A DNA stretch of 64,000 nucleotides from Acetobacterium wieringae. Lineage in GTDB: Bacteria > Bacillota > Clostridia > Eubacteriales > Eubacteriaceae. The notes below the pieces were generated by a model. That model was not told the origin of the DNA, made no database searches, and saw nothing but the letters and a program-made list of their open reading frames with translations. Shown here one piece after another: positions 1 to 8,375 of this stretch. Each line of letters opens with the position of its first letter. The first letter of the stretch is position 1. A program made the translations under genes and the position numbers. The stretch covers positions 1 through 64,000 of the forward strand of contig NZ_LKEU01000050.1 in the NCBI RefSeq assembly GCF_001766835.1. The letters are read 5' to 3'.

Positions 1-108
1 AACCGATCCAAAATCACCCAGTGATAGTGGATATCCCGGAGGAAATACCGGATAATAACCCCACTCATTTTTAACAACATTGGCATAACTTTCAAATACA
101 GAATTCAT
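1..108 (-). CDS. Hypothetical protein, N-terminal part only
   Basis: The reading frame begins with ATG at 108 on the minus strand, 9 bases after a GAGAGGTGA ribosome site, and runs off the left edge of the window after 36 codons with no stop. The visible N-terminus is rich in Tyr, Pro and Gly (WGYYPVFPPGYPLSLGDFG). I do not recognise the family and there is too little sequence to assign a function. The good ribosome site and open frame to the edge are the only support. Confidence 0.5.
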   Translation of the reverse strand, partial: MNSVFESYANVVKNEWGYYPVFPPGYPLSLGDFGSV

Positions 109-194
109 TTGTAGTTCACCTCTCAAATTCTTGTTTTATCATCCTAAACCCGATTCGTGACTATATCCAAATGTCGAAACATATCATTTTCATC

Positions 195-299
195 ACTTTT
201 CTTACTGATATACCTCCTTTGTGACTGTTATTCTTACTAATAACCCCTTTTTGACACGTCTAAACACAGCGATTCATTTTTCTTATCAATAACCTCCTT
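195..299 (-). repeat. Three imperfect repeats in the leader of the left-edge gene
   Basis: Read on the minus strand, three related stretches of about 26 bases follow each other at 299-273, 251-226 and 220-195. Each has an AGGAGG- or AGGGG-like start followed by TTAT and a GATAAG/GTAAGAA core. Two of them resemble ribosome sites in front of very short open frames (5 and 10 codons). They may be leader repeats, or remnants of duplicated gene starts. No function can be assigned. Confidence 0.3.
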
Positions 300-433
300 G
301 ATTGTTTTCTGTTTCCCGAGGAAACAGATTTACCATATCTACCCATGTTGAAAAGTTTGTGATTGCGATCAAAACACTTTTATTTTCTTTTTCAATCACT
401 AAAAAAGGGCGTAGAAATCCTGAATGCAAAAAA

Positions 434-489
434 TGTATATTCCGACCGTGAAATCCCATCTGCACGGTCAAACCGGGTTCTTCCGCAAA
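434..489 (+). repeat. Left inverted repeat of the ISL3-type element
   Basis: The 56 bases match the reverse complement of 2235-2290 at 52 positions. The transposase stop codon at 496 is only 6 bases inside this repeat. Confidence 0.75.
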
Positions 490-495
490 CATCCG

Positions 496-1315
496 TTATC
501 CCGATTTTAAATACGGATCATACATCAGTTTGGCCGTCAATAATTTTTGACCGCACCGGCCATACATGGTTCTTTTTATCATTTTAAGTTTGTTGTTGAC
601 CCCTTCCACAAATCCGTTTGACAAATCACTGACAACAGCATTTTCGATTGCATCAAGATCTTTTTCCAGACCAGATGCAAAAACTGCCAGCTGTTTGATC
701 TCAGATTTTTTGTATCTGTCTATAAACAAATACAGTTGAGGTAAACTTTTTTCTTTGAAGATCTGGCGGAATTCTTTAATGCATTTGTAAAGCTCACCGA
801 TAATCGGGTATCTGTCCATCAGGTAGTCACGATACCCGGATACAACAGCATCATTCATCCAGAGAAACCGGAAGATACTTCTCCGGGTTATATGGTCAAA
901 TTTGTTTAACTGTTTCTTTCGGCAGATAGACTCAATCGAAGCGCTTCGATAAACAGCGATTTCAATGCCGTGCACCTCAATCAATTTGTTCATATAGTCA
1001 TATGCGGCGGTCAGTTTTCCGGTATAGCCCTGTTTTTTTATCTCGCGATAGATGTCTTTACGGATCATTCCGGAAGCCAATGATTTCATAATGAAATCAT
1101 AATAACGATCAGCCCCGCTCAGCAGTTCGCGGCGACATAATGCATCAAAATCTCCATTCATATACTTGCGAACTGTATTTCTGCTACAATGGAAGATTAT
1201 TGCAATTTGTCGGGAACTGAAACCGGCATTAATATGCTCCTTTATTCCATTGTAGAGTTGGATCCGGTTTTCATCATAAATGACCGGTTTTTCTGGGATA
1301 TCATTTTTTTTTAAA
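496..1315 (-). pseudogene. ISL3-family transposase, C-terminal half (frame 2)
   Basis: This frame continues the transposase after the A9 run at 1304-1312. It holds a helix-turn-helix-like insertion (SSRQIAIIFHCSRNTVRKYM) and the C-terminal core with the probable catalytic Glu in NGFVEGVNNKLKMIKRTMYG. The stop at 496 is next to the left inverted repeat, as expected for this family. It is open upstream to 1371, but residues before about 1315 are not transposase-like, which places the join at the A run. Reading from frame 1 into frame 2 needs loss of one A (or a +1 shift). Confidence 0.8.
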
Positions 1316-2167
1316 ACGATCGGATGCAATTTTTTCTTCCGGTTGCTGATTATCAGAATGACCCAGATCAATTGGTATTTTTATATCAGTCGGAACAACC
1401 GATTTGAGTGCGTTCTGAACGGCCTCCAAAAGATTCTGGTGTAGATGAAACCGGTCGGCAATCTGCATGGCATCAGGAAGGATTTCCCCAATGGCGGAAG
1501 CATAGGCTCCGGCCCGGTCTCGAGTGATCCGCTTGACCTGTCGGTTCTGCCGCAGCCAGGCCTTGAGCGTGCTGCTGTCACGACCGTTAAGGACCGCAAC
1601 CGGTTTGTGTGTGGCTTCATCAACAATCACCGTTCCGTACCGGCTTCTTTTTTTGAATGCGAAATCATCGACACCGATCGTTTCACCACAAACCGGAGCC
1701 GGCTGAGCCTCATAATGTTCTGTCAGAAAGCGGATCACACTGTCACCACTGATATGCAGGTTCATTGCCTGACAGATCCGTGCGCACCCCTCACAACTGG
1801 TTTCCATTGCCAGCATACAGATGAAATCTTCACAGCGCTGAGTCATTCTTCGGTTTGCATTAAGAAAGCCATTGAATGTTTCAGCAACGGTTCTAACCGG
1901 GCACGCTTCATTGTCACAAATGTACTCATGGGCTTTAATCCTGAGCTGAACATTTTTTCCCAGTATGGGAAGATCCTGAACTTTTCTTGTATAGGTACCG
2001 TGATAATGCTTAAGTGTCTGGTGACACCTGGGACAGATACAGGTTTTGGAAAGAGATTTCATATGGATAATGATTTTATCCGTTTCAATTACTTCCGTGA
2101 TCTTTAAAACATCGGATGGGAAGTAATGATCCAAAATCAGAGTATTTGGCGAATCCATTTTTACCAC
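1301..2167 (-). pseudogene. ISL3-family transposase, N-terminal half (frame 1)
   Basis: The 288-residue product holds the N-terminal half of an ISL3-type DDE transposase. A zinc ribbon is visible (Cys45-x2-Cys48 with Cys84-x4-Cys89), followed by a helix-turn-helix stretch. The start of the RNase H-like core carries an Asp in IGVDDFAF and a second in the ITRDRAGAY...ADRFHLHQN segment. The frame stops directly after a run of nine A (1304-1312 on the plus strand), and the next frame continues the same protein. An intact family member is one polypeptide of roughly 550 residues, so this copy is frameshifted unless slippage at the A run joins the frames. Confidence 0.8.
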
Positions 2168-2234
2168 CCTTTCTAGCTATTTGATGCTTTTATTATATCA
2201 CTTCAGGTTTAATATATAGCTTAATAGACGGCTT

Positions 2235-2290
2235 TTTGCGGAAGAGCCCAGTTTGTCCGTGCAGATGGGATTTCACTGTCGGAATATACA
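2235..2290 (-). repeat. Right inverted repeat of the ISL3-type element
   Basis: Partner of 434-489 with four mismatches in 56 bases. It lies 67 bases upstream of the transposase start codon. Confidence 0.75.
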
Positions 2291-2701
2291 AAAAAGCATA
2301 AAGCTTGTCATTTCTACATCATTTATTAAAAAAGTCTGCTGGATAGGTTGTTTTTTCATGACCACTGGATTCTCATCATCCTTCGTCCAAACTACAAAGG
2401 TGATAAACACCTTAACGAATCCAAAATCTCTCCCGAAGTTTTCCCCGAACCGTGATTATTTTACTTGGGTTTACATTCTCATCCCCAATGACGACATTTT
2501 AATGCAGCAGCACATTAAAAAGCCGAATAGATTTATTATTTAGGCTCTACCACACCACGCTTCTGTTTTCGGTGCTCTAACGTTGTCCCCACCCTCATTA
2601 TTTAGCTGTCTGATCCTTCTTAAATCAAATTTTAAGCACAACAAAAAGGGTGTGCAGCAATCACACGACTACTACACACCCCTTTGTTATTGAAAAGAAA
2701 T
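2291..2701. other. Gap without a recognisable gene; one hairpin
   Basis: No gene with a plausible ribosome site is seen. An AAAGGGTGTG / CACACCCCTTT inverted repeat at about 2645-2686 could be a terminator, since it has A and T stretches on both sides. The plus-strand open frame starting at 2253 begins inside the IS repeat and looks like chance. Confidence 0.4.
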
Positions 2702-2880
2702 ATTCAGCTTGCGAAAAATTTCAATGATTCAACGCTCTTTAATACCGCCCTAGATACTGGAATGCGACAGGGCGAATTATTTGCTTTAACCTGGGCTTAA
2801 CCATCCGGATCAATAAAAATCACAGCTGTGTAAAAGATATTATTTCTAAGAAAAACGAAAATAGCATCACTCATTGATGC
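2702..2880 (+). pseudogene. Tyrosine recombinase (integrase) fragment
   Basis: From 2702 the plus strand reads a stretch containing TALDTGMRQGELFALTW, the conserved segment around the first catalytic Arg of Tn916/phage-type tyrosine integrases, followed by a stop at 2798. In another frame the downstream bases read INKNHSCVKD, which fits the beta-strand region that follows the Arg motif in these enzymes, and then another stop. The N-terminal DNA-binding domain and the His-x-x-Arg and Tyr parts are missing. It is a decayed fragment, inactive, and marks a former integrative element. Confidence 0.7.
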
Positions 2881-2980
2881 GCTTTATAAAAAGGAGGAAA
2901 TTACAAATGTTATTTCTATCGGTTAAAATGTAAAAAATCCCATCCACAAGAAACTTGCGAATGGGATAACACTGCGATTT

Positions 2981-2993
2981 ATGGCGTGCCCTG
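2981..2993 (+). repeat. Attachment-site-like copy of the tRNA-Arg 3' end
   Basis: Thirteen bases (ATGGCGTGCCCTG) are identical, in the same orientation, to 30978-30990, which is the 3' end of tRNA-Arg including the encoded CCA. The copy lies about 100 bases beyond the integrase fragment. Tyrosine integrases commonly recombine at tRNA 3' ends, so this is a plausible old attachment site. Confidence 0.5.
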
Positions 2994-3278
2994 GGCGTAC
3001 CCTACCGTATGTACGACAATTATTAAAAAAAACATATGAAATTTTTAATAATTACTTAAGTTTATTTGTCAATTTCCTTTGTGGAGATGATCCGTACCGT
3101 TTTGAGGTGACAATTTGCATTGAAGAGTATCGTCATAATTATTTTTAATATCATTTATACAAATCGCATTCCCTTGGCGCACCCTCCCATATGTAACGAC
3201 AATAATTCAAATCTTTAAATACTTTCACAAATACTATTTGAAATATTATCTAATTTTTTCAAATACTTTTTCAACCGT

Positions 3279-4475
3279 CTATTCCAACGAGCTGGTAATC
3301 AGGAGTTTACGTTCTCTTAAGCTCAAAATCAACGACAAAGTTCCGCATGTCAGTAGTGTGATGGCGATATATAAAAACGTTTCGCTGATAGAATGCAGGT
3401 TAAAAATACTTTCATAAACACTAATAACATAAGGAGCCAGAAACATGGAAACGCCGATCACTGAAGTGATAATAGCCATCCCTATTGAGACTGCATGAGC
3501 AGGCATGACTTCCGATATTTCTACAATATAATAAGAATAGGACATGCCGTAGCAGGCACCGCCAACAACACATGCCAAGCCAACTGGAATAATCCCCACC
3601 GGCAAGCTTAAGACAAAATAGCTGGCTGCCAGAAGGATGAAAAAGATTGTTGGAGAAAACCTTTTAGTTCGCATATAAATAACCGAAAAAATCATCCCAA
3701 TGGAAAAAGAACCCAAGGTCCCCAACGATGATAAAATTCCAATCACAGATGAATCCCCAAGATTTCGATCGGTTATATACAAGGCGATGCAATAGAAAAT
3801 AACACAATAAAGAGTATTCATAAAAAAAGCTGAGACCGAGATTGCAGTAAGTTTCAAAGCTGGGATTTTTTCTCTGATTGGAGCGTCTACTTTAATACTA
3901 TCATGATTGACCTGTTTTTCCGGCGGTGTGCGCGGAAGAAAAACGATGGTGAGAATTAGTACCGGTATAGCAATCGCATTGATGAAAAAAGCTGCTTGCC
4001 AATTTGTCACTGCAATATATCCCGCTGCGATGGACATAGCAGCCCCAAATGCTGCCATCATGCCATTATAAACCCCGATAATCCCACTGCGTTCTTTGAT
4101 GTCCGTGTATAATTCCGATATTAAACCCAATGCCAACGGAGAGATAAGTCCCATGGCGACACCAGTCAGCCCTCTGCAGACTGATAGCATAACAATATTA
4201 TTCACTAAACCACTGACAATACCAGCAATAGCAAAAAGACTGAACCCAACGATCAGCAAGTCTTTTTTACTGAAATGTTGAGCCAATTTCCCAGAAAGTA
4301 GCGAAACCATAGTCATCATCAGAGCCGTCCCACTGATAATAAAATTCTGTGAAAAAGCACTTGCCTCCGGATATGTGGCAAAAATCTGAGAAACCAGTGG
4401 CACCACAACCGAATCGGACATCATTGCAAAACTCATTGAAATGATGGTTAATTTTATAATAAATGAATGTTTCAT
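3279..4475 (-). CDS. MFS transporter
   Basis: A 398-residue membrane protein with about 12 hydrophobic segments, of the drug:H+ antiporter-like major facilitator group. The N-terminal segment with Asp in MMSDSVVVPL and the RGLTGVAMGL loop between early helices fit the family. I place the start at ATG 4475 because GGAAGGAA lies about 9 bases upstream. An upstream ATG at 4508 has no ribosome site. It is the last gene of a run of minus-strand genes coming from 10 kb, separated from the next transporter by a strong hairpin at 4508-4539. The substrate is unknown. By context it may move a methylated aromatic compound or its demethylated product. It is less similar to the other MFS genes here than they are to each other. 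Confidence 0.8.
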   Translation of the reverse strand: MKHSFIIKLTIISMSFAMMSDSVVVPLVSQIFATYPEASAFSQNFIISGTALMMTMVSLLSGKLAQHFSKKDLLIVGFSLFAIAGIVSGLVNNIVMLSVCRGLTGVAMGLISPLALGLISELYTDIKERSGIIGVYNGMMAAFGAAMSIAAGYIAVTNWQAAFFINAIAIPVLILTIVFLPRTPPEKQVNHDSIKVDAPIREKIPALKLTAISVSAFFMNTLYCVIFYCIALYITDRNLGDSSVIGILSSLGTLGSFSIGMIFSVIYMRTKRFSPTIFFILLAASYFVLSLPVGIIPVGLACVVGGACYGMSYSYYIVEISEVMPAHAVSIGMAIITSVIGVSMFLAPYVISVYESIFNLHSISETFLYIAITLLTCGTLSLILSLRERKLLITSSLE

Positions 4476-4507
4476 TTTGTGGATTCCTTCCATATTTGTA
4501 AAAATCA

Positions 4508-4539
4508 ACCAGACAAGTCATCATCTTGACTTGTCTGGT
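4508..4539 (-). terminator. Strong hairpin between two MFS genes
   Basis: A perfect 13-bp inverted repeat (ACCAGACAAGTCA and its complement) encloses a 6-base loop. There is no long T run, so it may end or weaken transcription after the upstream MFS gene at 4576 or protect the messenger RNA. Confidence 0.55.
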
Positions 4540-4575
4540 CATTAGATTTCCAAATGCAGTTCAAATAAATGATGA

Positions 4576-5802
4576 TTATTCAGACATCTCATGTTCTGGA
4601 CTGTTTACCAGACCTGTTTTACGATCTTTAATAGTAAAGACTGCTGATAACACTGCACCAACAGCCAAAGTAGTAATTAAAACCGGCATGATCTCAGTAA
4701 TGGTTGTCACGCCCATGACGCTCTGTAAAAAGGTAGCTATATATACAGAGAGGAATGTGCCAATACTCATACAGAAAGACGTGAAGCCGATAGACATAGG
4801 AATTCGTGATTCCGGCACGATCATAGTGCAATGCATAAAATAATAGGACATTCCCATACCATACATCGCACCTAACAAGGTACAAGCAATGGCGGCAATG
4901 ATCGAACTGGATGAAAAATACAACATACAAAAACTCAGAGCCATTACTGTATAGGCAACAATGGGGGTACTTCGTTTAAAAAATCCATAGGTTTTACCAA
5001 ATAAAAAACATGCTACAAAACTCCCCACTGTGCCGAGCGCTGAAATCGTGCCGATAAAGGTAACGTCTCCAATGGCTTTTTCAGTAACAATCATTGATAT
5101 CTGATAAAAAGCAATACAATAAACACTACTAAATATTAAGAACGCTACCCCAAGTGCGATAACCTTCGTCCATGGCATTTTTTCATCGACACTACCGTCG
5201 ACATCGTCTTTATTTTCTTTTACAGGTACTGTTTCATCTGCAGGAACAAACAGGAAAATCATGATTAATATTGGAATGGCAACCAGATAAATACGAAATA
5301 CCATAGACCAGCCCAATGTCGCTACAAAACCTGAAATCCAGCCAATTGCCGCACCAACTGCAGCCATTCCACCATTGAAAATCCCTAACATTGAGCTTCG
5401 TTTCGACTCATCGTTAAAAATATCAGCGATAATTGCCATGGAAATAACACCCAGGGACCCCATGCCAATTCCTACTAGGACTCTCATCGCTGCCATAAAG
5501 TAAGCATTGTGTACTGCAAATCCCAAAATAGCACCAATACTAAAAATGGCAAAAGCAATAATCAGCAGCTTTTTTTTGCTAATATATTGCATTAGTTTGC
5601 CAAAAGCCAATCCTGAAAAGGCACCGATCAGTGCGGGACCTGTCAAAATAAAATTCAAGATAGCAACATTAGCATCCCCAAACTCACTGAATAAATTTTC
5701 GGCAACTGGTATAATCACCATATCCGCCATTAATGCAATCGTTACCAGAATCAATGTCAACATCAGCATGCCATTTCTGAGTTTTTCTGATTTAATATTC
5801 AT
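4576..5802 (-). CDS. MFS transporter
   Basis: A 408-residue major facilitator protein starting MNIKSEKLRNGML with a GAGG-type ribosome site. Twelve hydrophobic segments are visible, with an Asp-containing first helix (ALMADMVIIPVAENLF) and the signature-like loop MRVLVGIGMGSLGVI. It is a close paralogue of the transporter at 7104-8303, sharing the N-terminus, the ALMGDMVIIPVA-like helix and the C-terminal FTIKDRK tail, which points to a local duplication. A 470-base upstream gap gives it its own promoter region with tandem 17-bp repeats. Substrate unknown, with likely import or export of methylated aromatics by context. Confidence 0.82.
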   Translation of the reverse strand: MNIKSEKLRNGMLMLTLILVTIALMADMVIIPVAENLFSEFGDANVAILNFILTGPALIGAFSGLAFGKLMQYISKKKLLIIAFAIFSIGAILGFAVHNAYFMAAMRVLVGIGMGSLGVISMAIIADIFNDESKRSSMLGIFNGGMAAVGAAIGWISGFVATLGWSMVFRIYLVAIPILIMIFLFVPADETVPVKENKDDVDGSVDEKMPWTKVIALGVAFLIFSSVYCIAFYQISMIVTEKAIGDVTFIGTISALGTVGSFVACFLFGKTYGFFKRSTPIVAYTVMALSFCMLYFSSSSIIAAIACTLLGAMYGMGMSYYFMHCTMIVPESRIPMSIGFTSFCMSIGTFLSVYIATFLQSVMGVTTITEIMPVLITTLAVGAVLSAVFTIKDRKTGLVNSPEHEMSE

Positions 5803-5931
5803 TTTAAACCTCTTTTCTACTTTTTATTATTATTTGCAATCACTTTAGCGTGGTGAAACTATCTAAAATAATTCCTACAATTTTTTATGATCTTTTTCTC
5901 TATTCACCAACGCATAACTTTAACCAAACTC

Positions 5932-5965
5932 TATTTGGACATAAACTTAATTTGGACATAAACTT
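5932..5965 (-). promoter_or_regulatory. Tandem 17-bp direct repeat upstream of an MFS gene
   Basis: Two exact copies of ATTTGGACATAAACTTA follow each other without a gap, 130-164 bases upstream of the start at 5802. Spacing of 17 bp puts the copies on nearly opposite faces but adjacent, as for some activator sites. No regulator can be named. The rest of 5803-6205 is AT-rich and shows no gene. Confidence 0.45.
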
Positions 5966-6205
5966 AGTGTACATCACTCCATTCCTGTAAAAAATCAATT
6001 TCTTTCAAATACATTATTTAAAATCCGGATTTGTATTTGTTTTCAATATTAAAACTTTTATATTTACGATTATATCAATCAACCTTCCAATATATCAGTT
6101 TTAAAATGTAGGTATTTTTTCTTTTTTTTCCTACATTTTGTATTAACTTTAAGTTTCCAAAAATCACTTTTTAACGATAAATTTGAAGTGTAGATTTGCT
6201 GGTTT

Positions 6206-6242
6206 CAAAAAAAAAGAGACAGGAAAATTATTTTTCCTGCCT
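6206..6242 (-). terminator. Rho-independent terminator
   Basis: On the minus strand a GGCAGGAAAAA...TTTTCCTGTC hairpin is followed by a run of T (6206-6215 are A on the plus strand). It lies 30 bases after the stop of the methyltransferase at 6272 and ends the operon that starts near 10 kb. A related sequence follows the second copy of the gene at about 21385-21410. Confidence 0.8.
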
Positions 6243-6271
6243 AAGTTATTCTTTTGGGACCTCTTAATTTC

Positions 6272-7069
6272 CTATTTTACAAAAATTCCTTCGCGGAATG
6301 CACCAATGTATTCCATGCAAAATTCATCTTCGCCCATCATCGCTTCGGTAGCATAGAGCATTCCCATCATGTCCTTGTTTAAAGGATCGAGGATAAAGCT
6401 GTCCATGCCGGCGTTCATGGCCAGAACCGCAAAGGCCTGGTTAGCAATCCGGCGGGCCGGCAGATTGAAGGAAATGTTGCTGACCGCACCGGTGACATGG
6501 ATGGTGGGGTATTGTTTCTTGATTTCCCGGATCACTTCGGTGACCATGTTGATGCCGTCTTCTGAGGTACACAACATTTCAATTAAGGGATCGATATGCA
6601 TTCTCGACGAATCGATGTTATATTCTTTACATTTAGCCATCAGATCAGTAAACACATCCAAACGGTCTTTGGCAGTTTTAGGAATCCCCTTATCGCTATT
6701 TAAGAGCGCCACACATTCCCATTTGGTGTCAGCGATTATTTTAAATGCCACATCAACCTTGTCACCTTCTAACGACACGGAGTTGAACAGGCCCGGTTTT
6801 TTACAATACTTCATCGATTCGATGCAGGTGTAGACATTGGGGCTGTCCACAGCAATTGGCACATCAGTGGCATTCTGAACAATGTCAATCAACCATTTCA
6901 TGGTTTCCAGTTCGATGTCATCATCTACTGAGGCACAGACATCAATAAAATCAGCTCCAGCTTCTGCTTGTTTAATCGCCAGATTGCGGATAAATTCCGC
7001 ATCTTTTTCGACAATGGCCTTTCCTGTTGAAGGAATGGCACCGTTAATTTTTTCTCCAATAATAATCAT
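6272..7069 (-). CDS. Methyltetrahydrofolate:corrinoid methyltransferase (MT II type), copy 1
   Basis: A 265-residue protein of the pterin-binding TIM-barrel family (AcsE, MtvA, MtgA relatives). By family it transfers the methyl group from a methylated corrinoid protein to tetrahydrofolate, the second step of corrinoid-dependent demethylation. Visible family motifs are GEKING at residues 5-10, AGADFIDVCA near 37-46, AVDSPN at 73-78 and GAVSNISFNLPAR in the C-terminal half. The start at 7069 is supported by AAGGAGAAAAAA. An upstream ATG at 7102 is not. It is the last gene of corrinoid protein - MT I - MFS - MT II. A copy with four or five amino-acid differences per stretch is at 21446-22243. 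Confidence 0.88.
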   Translation of the reverse strand: MIIIGEKINGAIPSTGKAIVEKDAEFIRNLAIKQAEAGADFIDVCASVDDDIELETMKWLIDIVQNATDVPIAVDSPNVYTCIESMKYCKKPGLFNSVSLEGDKVDVAFKIIADTKWECVALLNSDKGIPKTAKDRLDVFTDLMAKCKEYNIDSSRMHIDPLIEMLCTSEDGINMVTEVIREIKKQYPTIHVTGAVSNISFNLPARRIANQAFAVLAMNAGMDSFILDPLNKDMMGMLYATEAMMGEDEFCMEYIGAFREGIFVK

Positions 7070-7103
7070 TTTTTTCTCCTTAAAATTATTTTCAAAATGC
7101 AAA

Positions 7104-8303
7104 TTATAGCTTTGCTGCTTTTTTCTCTTTAATGGTCAAAATTGCTGACAAAACAGCCCCTATTAACAGTATTCCAATCAATATCGGCATGATCTCAGTA
7201 ATTGTTTCAACGCCCATAAATCCCTGAATAAAAGCAGCCACATAAACTGAAAGAAATGAACCAATACTCATGGCAAAAGATGTAAAAGAAATCGAAATTG
7301 GTATTTGTGATTCCGGCACAATCATTGTGCAATGCATAAAATAGTAGGATATCCCAACCCCATAGGTAGCACCCAGTAAGGTACAGGCAACACTGGCAAT
7401 CGCAGGGTTTGCTGAAAAATATAACAAACAAAAACACAGTGCCATCAGAACATAAGCTAAAATAGGGGTTGCCCGTTTTAAGACTGCATAGTATTTGCCA
7501 AAAAACATGCACGCAATAAAACTGCCAATGGTTCCCAGCGCCGATAAGGTGCCGACAAAAGCCACATCACCAATAGCCTTCTCTGAAACGATCATTGAAA
7601 TCTTATAATATACGATACAATAAATAATGTTGAAAATCAGAAACGCTCCGCACAGTGCCATCAGGCTGAGCCAATTAATTTGATCATTGCCGCTTCCGGC
7701 CTGGGTCTGATCGACTGCTCCAGTCACTGTGACTTTATCTGCCGGTATAAAAAAGATGATCATCACCAGAATCGGAATTGCAACCAAATAAATGTAAAAT
7801 ACCGTTGTCCAGCCCAGTGTTGCCACAAATCCTGAAATCCATCCTAATGCAGCCCCCACTGCCGCCATCCCACCGTTATATACTCCCACCATCGAGCTTC
7901 TTTTGTCTTCATCAACAAAGACATCGGCAATAATTGCCATGGCTATTACCGAAACCATCCCCATACCGATACCAACCAGCACTCTCATGGCTGCCATGTA
8001 ATTAGCATCATGAACAGTATAACCAAAAATAGCCCCAACACTAAAAATGGCGAAAGAAACTAGCAGTAATTTTTTCTTACTTAAATACTGCATCAGTTTT
8101 CCAGCTATCAACCCGCTAAACGCACCGATTAATGCCGGCCCGGATAAAATAAAATTTAAAACTGCCATATTGGCATTGGCATACTCCTCAAAGATATTGC
8201 CAGCCACCGGAATAATGACCATGTCTCCCATCAACGCGATGGTTACACAAATCAGTGTGACCATCAACATAGTATTTCTGATTTTTTCGGACTTAATGTT
8301 CAT
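7104..8303 (-). CDS. MFS transporter within the demethylase operon
   Basis: A 399-residue protein with 12 hydrophobic segments. The start MNIKSEKIRNTML is preceded by a GGGGGTC ribosome site. The ATG at 8321 has none. It is the close paralogue of 4576-5802. It sits between the MT I gene (8376) and the MT II gene (7069), 34 and 72 bases from each, so it is cotranscribed and is probably the importer (or product exporter) for the substrate of this methyltransferase system. The C-terminal tail LTIKEKKAAKL is repeated, nearly unchanged, as a gene remnant at 22278-22315. Confidence 0.85.
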   Translation of the reverse strand: MNIKSEKIRNTMLMVTLICVTIALMGDMVIIPVAGNIFEEYANANMAVLNFILSGPALIGAFSGLIAGKLMQYLSKKKLLLVSFAIFSVGAIFGYTVHDANYMAAMRVLVGIGMGMVSVIAMAIIADVFVDEDKRSSMVGVYNGGMAAVGAALGWISGFVATLGWTTVFYIYLVAIPILVMIIFFIPADKVTVTGAVDQTQAGSGNDQINWLSLMALCGAFLIFNIIYCIVYYKISMIVSEKAIGDVAFVGTLSALGTIGSFIACMFFGKYYAVLKRATPILAYVLMALCFCLLYFSANPAIASVACTLLGATYGVGISYYFMHCTMIVPESQIPISISFTSFAMSIGSFLSVYVAAFIQGFMGVETITEIMPILIGILLIGAVLSAILTIKEKKAAKL

Positions 8304-8375
8304 AAATGACCCCCTTTTCATATCATTTTAGCTTCGCAGTCAAAATGATATGACAGCGAAGCTCTTATTTAGTTA

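Larger units (their letters stand above)
434..2290 (-). mobile_element. ISL3-type insertion sequence, 1.86 kb, with 56-bp inverted repeats
   Basis: A 56-bp inverted repeat is found at 434-489 and 2235-2290 with only four mismatches and no gaps. It surrounds a two-frame ISL3-like transposase. ISL3 ends usually start with GGCTCTT-like sequence, and such a motif (GGGTTCTTCCGCAAA / GGGCTCTTCCGCAAA) lies inside the repeat at 475-489 and 2235-2249. The true ends could therefore be 475 and 2249, with the outer 41 bp also inverted, or the outer ends 434 and 2290. No convincing 8-bp target duplication is visible at either pair of ends. Confidence 0.75.

Noticed and set aside
1445..2107. Long plus-strand open frame opposite the transposase
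   Set aside because: It is fully antisense to a clear ISL3 transposase, has no ribosome site, and its product has no family features.
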